Positions 58,725 through 64,000 of a DNA stretch of 64,000 nucleotides are shown here, in pieces. The stretch comes from Panicum virgatum. Its lineage: Eukaryota > Streptophyta > Magnoliopsida > Poales > Poaceae. The stretch covers positions 24,108,261 through 24,172,260 of the forward strand of contig NC_053141.1 of the NCBI RefSeq assembly GCF_016808335.1. The letters are read 5' to 3'. Numbering within the stretch: the stretch's first letter is position 1; each line of letters starts with the position of its first letter. The notes beneath the pieces are model-generated. The model made no database searches, had not been told where the DNA came from, and saw nothing but the letters and a program-made list of their open reading frames with translations. The translations under genes and the position numbers were made by a program.

Positions 58725-61700
58725 TGTAACACCCGGTTTATAAAAGGACATAAACCGAGCAATCATATACGTGCCAGGATCAAGTCACACGTATATACAA
58801 CAGAATGAACAGTATATCACAGCACATATCACGTAAAAAGATATAATAAAGCGAATACGAATGTTATTTATTACATTAATGACAAAAATGTCTGATACAG
58901 CGGAAGCGAAGTACAAATACGATAAAAAAACTCTCCGAAGCTGAGCAGGGCGCCACAGGGACGTCGACTAGGAGACGAATGCCTAGAAGTCCTCGTAGTC
59001 CTGTTAACGCTGAGCGAACTCTCTCGTGTCGGCAGGAACTGAGCAGCAGTAGAGTATCCAAGAGGAAAAAGTAGTGAAGAGGCAAGAGTAAGTACACAAC
59101 TTGTACTCAACAAGTATAACACAAACTATGAGGCTCTAAGTTTGGCTAACTCAACTGCATTAGCTTTTAAGTGTTGGCAAAATTTTATTAAAGCTATTTA
59201 CTATGAGTTGATGAATTACCATAAACCCAGTTACATAGTAATTAATCAAGATTAATCATGTTACTACTGAGAACCAAATCGAAACCACCAAGGTAACCCC
59301 GAGAGGCACCCCCCTCGTCGGAAGGAGATAACCCCACTAATCAAAAGGAGGATCTGGGCCGCTCATGACCGTGAGCACGGCTAGTATACCAGTTTTACAC
59401 TCTGCAGAGGTTGCACATCTTTACCCACAAGTCGTGAGCTACGCTAGTTGTTCATCACACTTCCTTAGGTGAGATGACTAGCAAACTCACTACGAGGCCG
59501 TTACAAAGAATCTCGTTGGTAAGGCGTAACCGCGAAGAGTTAGATCGGTGACGATGGGGCCCACCTCCAGGGGTACAAGCACAGGTGCGCAAACCAAGCA
59601 CAGACCAGCAGGAGGAGCAGGGACCATTGAAGCTTACCACCCTTTGCCCCGCAGGTAAGTTACTCCAAACCAAAAAGACCTAATTAGTAAGCCAAGACTG
59701 TCCCATTCCAGTCTTGTGGTAGCGGTGTTGTCCCAGGTTGTCGCTCTATGAACCGGTCCTTATGGAGAGTGGCCAACGAAGCACTAAGCACCGTGCTGTC
59801 CCCCTAAACCATGTTTCTAATAAAACATATTTTAACGAGACGTGAGCCACTCAAGCCACACCAAGGGCCACTCTCAGAATTAAGTTGCATATACCATTAA
59901 TCAAATTAATTAAAAAGGAACAAGTGTGTTATAACGCGGCACCTAGCACAACTATCCAAAATGCAACCCAAAGGATGTATATAAAGGATATAAAGTGGAT
60001 AGAAAAGTCCTTATAGGCATACAGTATTAAAATGTAGTATGAAATTGTAATTAAAGTGATAGGTGGTGTTCATGTTATACTTGCCTTCCTCTTACTGCTC
60101 CTGCTGCTGCTCAAACTGATCTGAAGGTGGATGCTGCTCTGGGTACTGGTACTGGGGCTCCTCAACTGGATCAGCGTCTACTCACGAACACATGGCCAAA
60201 ACGATGCACAACAATAAGCATACAAGCAAACACTAACAAAAACTAAGAAACAGTACATCAATACTTAGAAACAGCACACTAAACTAGTCTAAAACTATTC
60301 TACGCATTACAACGATCGCGTGAGCGCGAGAACCAATAAAAATGGAGCTATAAATAAAAAGATATAAGCGTTATAAGATACAAGGGTTTATCTGAAATAC
60401 TGCGCAAATAACAGGGATTAAACTATAATGGGCATACTGTAGCACGAACAGTACCCCGAAAACTTGCATCAGAACATGTTCTGGTGTGCAGCGCCTCGGA
60501 ATTAGGATCAAATCAGTGATTAACAAGATATTCAGGGGCTACAAGGAAAAATTAGCATGACACAGAAAAGTTGTGCCGCAATAACAATTAAGGACGAGGT
60601 CTGAATTGCAAAAGTGCATGTGTACAGCAGCCCTCACGTGGATGTGTTGGGCACTGTTCTGTGAACTTAGTCTACGGGTTCCATGGACCAGAGAACTATA
60701 ACTGCAGTCTACGGTGAGCCAACAACACACGAAGGGGTATGCATCACATCTAATATGGACCGTAGATCTTAGATCCAAGGGCTCACAGGCCTTCTTCTAC
60801 CTCTGCATGGCAACGAAAAGGACCAGAACGTGGTGAACGCAGACTCCATGAATGTGTGTACAGAGCTCCTTGCTACAACCCTAAATCGCCCTATGCTCCA
60901 CGGAAAACGCCCGGAAGCGGCAAAACGGAAAGCTCTCGGCATGGGGATCTCACCTAGGGCACTGGGGGAAGCTGCGACGGCGCGGGCTGATCGCGGGACG
61001 TGGAGAACTCGAACTGGGACTTCCTGGGACGGTGACAACGAGTGACGTCGAGCGGCGGCAGTTCCTTCTGGCGGCAAGGTCGATGCAGAGCTCGCGGAGG
61101 TGGTCCCTGCAGAGGCTCCCCGAGCTTCTGGACTCCACGGATCAACTCGTTGAAGTCCGGTGGCCTGGGCTGCGTCGGGAGGAGCTAGCAGTGGTAGTCA
61201 GGAGGGACGGCACCCGCGCATCAACGCCGAGGAAGGGGCGCCACGCTGAGGGAAGCTGCAGCGGGGAGCCGTCGTGTCGCCGTCGGGGAGCGCTGGCCGG
61301 AGTCACGCATTGGGGTGCCGAGCGCCTCGCAGGGGCATCGCATGCTGGAGGTTGAGGGAGGAGTCAACGGTGTTTGGAGAAGGAGAGCGACGGCTTGCTG
61401 CTGCGCGTGTCGATCACGCGAAAGGAGGGGCTGTTGCTGCTACTTGAAGCAGGACAAGGGCAGCGGCGTGCTAGGGTTCTGGGCGTCGGCCGTGGTGGTG
61501 TGGCAAGATGGGCGCAGTGGGGGAAGGCCGGGTCTAAAAAGAAGGGCGCCGGGGATCTCTACGGGCGAGACCGGGCGTGATCCCGGTGTGATTCGCGGCC
61601 GGGGCTGTTGCTGCGCGGGTGTTGCGCGGCCGGGAAAGACGGGCCTGGCGTGTGGGTTCGGCCTGTCAGTGGGGTGCGGCCAACGGCGAACGCGCGTGCG

Positions 61701-62807
61701 GGGAGCGGGGCGCTGGTGTGTGGGCCCGAGCTGGCAGCTGGGCCGAGCGAGCGCAGGACACGGAACGCGGAGGCAGGGGCGCGGGGAAGACGAGGCCTGA
61801 TTGGTTCTCGTTTGGGCAGAGCCTGGCCGGTACCTGCGAGCCAGGCTCCCACTGCCCAGACTCAACACATGCAACGCCACCCTGATTGGATCACTGCATT
61901 GAACTAGCCTAGCTGCTGACGGATGCTGATTGGTTACCTATATTTGCACGCGCACAAGCTTTTTCACCTCACACCTTGCGGACATCTTGCATTACTGAAA
62001 CCAGGCTCCGGAGAAATGCCGATTTTATCCGCATCCCGTGAGCCAGGCTGACAGGCGCGTTTTGCATCTACCGAGCCAGGCCCAGGTATCGGCGCAGGCA
62101 ACCAATCAAGTGGATTTTGCATCGGGCGATCCTGGACTCGGCAAAAACATCTAACCAATCACGCCCGAAGCTGCCATGCAGGTCCGGGCTGAGCGTGGAG
62201 AGGAAAGCTGGGCCGCGTGCGCTGGGGAACGGCCACGCTGGAGACGACGCGCGTGCGGTTTGCGGGAGGGTGACGCCGACAAGCGGGGCCCACTGGTCAG
62301 CCGCACGGGCACGAACGCGGCTGAGCCGGAGCGGGAGCTGCTGCGGAGCGGGGTGACGCGTGCGGAGATGCTGGGCTGAAGCGGAGGAGAGGAGCACGGG
62401 TCGCGCGGAAGGAAAGAAAAGGAGCTGGCTTGGGCTGTGAGGGGAAAAGGTGGGCCGCCACGGAAGGAGAGGAAACGCGGGCTGGGCCGCTTCAGGTTGC
62501 CGGGTTGGTTTGGCTGGGTTTTGGGTCCGGTTTGGTTTATCTATTTTCCTTTCTCTTTTCTATTTCAAACACCACTTAAATCTATTTAAATTCAAACTAA
62601 AATTTGAATTCAACTCCTATGCATTCAAACAAAATAAAGCCATGCACCAGCATGAATGCAACAACAAGTTTAAACCTAGAGAAAATTTTAATTACTTATG
62701 AAACAAAATTGGATTAAATGCAAGACTAAGCAAATTAAATCCTAGAAAATTAAATAAAGCCAATTAATTTTATTATTAAATATTGAAATTTAACTTAGGG
62801 TGTTACA
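58725..62807 (-). repeat. N 5' LTR (4083 bp)
   Basis: Same length and structure as 52667-56749. The LTR reading frame is broken here by a TAA in exon A (near 60093) and a TAA in exon B (near 59005), whereas the 3' LTR copy is open. These are therefore changes after insertion. Confidence 0.9.
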
Positions 62808-63912
62808 GCATACCTGGCAGATCATCCGGAAAGACACCCGGGAATTCAGACACCACGCGAATACCGTCCGTGGGTCTAGCCTCCATCTGATGAAGAAATC
62901 CAGAAGGTTCTACTGCACTGATAACAACCTCTTGGCCACTGGAAGCTGATAGCAAGACTGTCCTCTGAGCACAATCTATCCGGACTCCCCACTTGGCCAG
63001 AGTCTCCATTCCCAGAATGACATCAATGCCCTTGGTGTCTAGCACCATCAGATCAGTACAGAACTCTACTCCCCTTAAGGAAACACTGACTCTCGGGCAG
63101 TAAGTGTGAGACCTCAACTGTCCTCCCGGTGAAGATACTAACAGGCACCTCTTTAATGTGCTAATATGAATACCATGATGCTCGACAAAAGACTGAGTAA
63201 TGAAGGAATGCGTAGCACCAGTATCAAAAAGCACTGTAGCTGGATATGAATTAACCATGAACATACCAATAACCACGTTGGGAGCCTCGGCCGCTGACTC
63301 GGCCGTCACGTGGTTCACTCTGCCCTGAAGTGGCGCCCTGGGCTGAGCTGGGTGCCCCTGCTGTCCCGCCTGCGCCTTCCGGGGGCAAGCGTTGGCGTAG
63401 TGCCCCGGCTGGCCGCAGTGAAAGCAGGTGCGAGGAGGTCCCTGAGCCTGCTGTCCGGTAGGAGCTGCCGGACGTGGAGCCTGCGGTGCCGGTGGAGCCG
63501 GTGGAGCACGAGCCGGAGGCGCCAGTAACCTCTGGCCCTGCCCCGCCTGCTGCTGCTGTCGAGGCGGGTACTGCTGCGGGGGCCTCTGCTGGTACTACTG
63601 AGGAGGCCGGCACTGAGGCTGCTGGTACTGCTGGGGCTGCTGGAGGCGAGGACGAGTGTTGCTGCCGGAAGCAACGGGGACAATCTTCCTCTTCTTGTCC
63701 TCCATCTCCAAGTGCTTGCGCTCAGTGTTGAGCGCACTGTCAACCAGATGGTTGAAGTCGTCGAAGTGGAGGTTGAGCAGCGCGTACTGGAGGTAATCCT
63801 CAAGGCCCTCCATGAAGTGCTCCTGCTTCTTGCGGTCATCCGCAACATCGGCAGGGGCGTAGCGAGCCAGCTGAAGAAAGCGATCACGATACTCCGTGAC
63901 CGACATAGTCCC
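62808..63912 (-). pseudogene. H gag exon 2 and protease
   Basis: Sense order: [18 protein letters not shown] from just inside the intron acceptor (63913), [19 protein letters not shown], a Gln/Pro-rich stretch with a TAG (near 63597) in place of Gln, zinc knuckle [14 protein letters not shown], and protease [10 protein letters not shown]. The protease from about 63245 to 62910 differs markedly from E1 (e.g. SFVEHHGIHISTLKRCLLV), while flanking Gag and linker are nearly identical, indicating a mosaic. It continues at 52666 beyond N. Confidence 0.85.
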
Positions 63913-64000
63913 CTGAAGTGACAAAGATAGACAGATATCAAAAGATTAACTCAAGATTCATAAGGATAGAACAAGGGACATTAGCTCAAAAGAAACCGTT
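63913..64000 (-). other. H gag intron (partial)
   Basis: Same intron as in E1, acceptor TTGTCACTTCAG just before GGGACTATG, with the branch-like GAGTTAATC retained. The donor and exon 1 are beyond the window. Confidence 0.65.

Larger units (their letters stand above)
52667..62807 (-). mobile_element. N: recombinant non-autonomous chromovirus derivative
   Basis: Complete insertion: two 4083-bp LTRs (52667-56749 and 58725-62807), perfect duplication GCATA (52662-52666 and 62808-62812), primer site 58709-58721 and polypurine tract next to 56749. The internal region is only 1975 bp. RT, RNase H, integrase and most of the chromodomain are deleted, and the gag core is replaced by an unrecognised domain. 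The two LTRs have equal length and differ at few positions, so insertion is recent relative to its host H. Movement would require enzymes from relatives such as E1. Confidence 0.92.
46502..64000 (-). mobile_element. H: Tekay-type chromovirus split by N (5' end beyond window)
   Basis: 3' LTR 46502-49791, polypurine tract 49792-49806, pol 49828-52666, then insertion N, then protease and gag 62808-63912 and gag intron from 63913. The 5' LTR lies beyond the window. Coding is closely similar to E1 except for a diverged protease segment. Nonsense codons at 52644-52642 and in gag near 63597 plus a 12-bp loss in integrase make it inactive. Confidence 0.88.

Noticed and set aside
1..64000. CRISPR array, rRNA or ordinary host genes
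   Set aside because: All repeats resolve to LTRs or short tandem duplications, and every recognisable protein is of retrotransposon origin or carried by one.

Overview
This window is intergenic DNA from a plant nuclear genome, almost certainly a grass. It consists entirely of nested Ty3/gypsy LTR retrotransposons and I see no ordinary host gene. Grass origin is inferred from the mix of lineages: chromodomain-bearing Tekay/Del-type chromoviruses with 3-4 kb LTRs and an initiator-Met primer site, Tat-type elements with spliced antisense genes, and Athila-like elements whose 3' internal end reads AAGTGTGGGGG. The species cannot be decided from the sequence. Element labels (E1, E2, T1 and so on) are mine.

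Layout. 1-14936: two Tekay-like elements on the minus strand. E1 has an intact, intron-containing gag-pol (3442-8013) and is inserted in the gag of E2. A microhomology deletion at 11487-11490 removed the end of E1's 5' LTR and most of E2's gag and leader. E2 itself sits in the gag of Tat element T1 (gag 14937-15906). 15944-17144: a T1 LTR with an element 5' end (primer site, gag) on one side and an element 3' end (polypurine tract, antisense genes) on the other, as in a tandem sharing one LTR. 17145-19633: two T1 antisense genes, an acidic Ser/Asp protein and a spliced plant-mobile-domain gene with a frameshift. 19640-23365: the 3' half of a plus-strand Athila-like element (T3), inserted in a spliced antisense coiled-coil gene (23366-24474) of a second Tat element, T2. 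24796-29953: a 5.2 kb LTR element with no coding capacity (L1). 29964-33633: solo Tekay LTR S1. 33634-~35010: T2 integrase/RNase H remnant, minus strand. ~35011-46408: a related Tat pol remnant (T4) in head-to-head orientation, interrupted by an Athila-like solo LTR (36837-41370, itself holding solo Tekay LTR S2 at 38126-41297) and by solo Tekay LTR S3 (42016-45655). 46502-64000: Tekay element H, split at 52667-62807 by N, a complete but non-autonomous relative.

Target-site duplications support the nesting order: CGGGC for S1, AATAC for S2, ATCGA for S3, GCATA for N, and ATGTG/ACGTG for the Athila-like solo LTR. The functional picture is one autonomous-type family (E1, H), its solo LTRs, and a recombinant derivative N. 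N has lost RT, RNase H and integrase and has exchanged its gag core for an unrecognised domain, but keeps long LTRs, primer site, polypurine tract, zinc knuckle and protease. Such an element would need proteins supplied by relatives like E1.

The most unusual observations are: the spliceosomal-type intron inside gag; a two-exon reading frame kept inside the Tekay LTRs; a covarying hairpin beside the polypurine tract; covarying hairpins at both ends of the Athila-like LTRs; and the recombinant element N.
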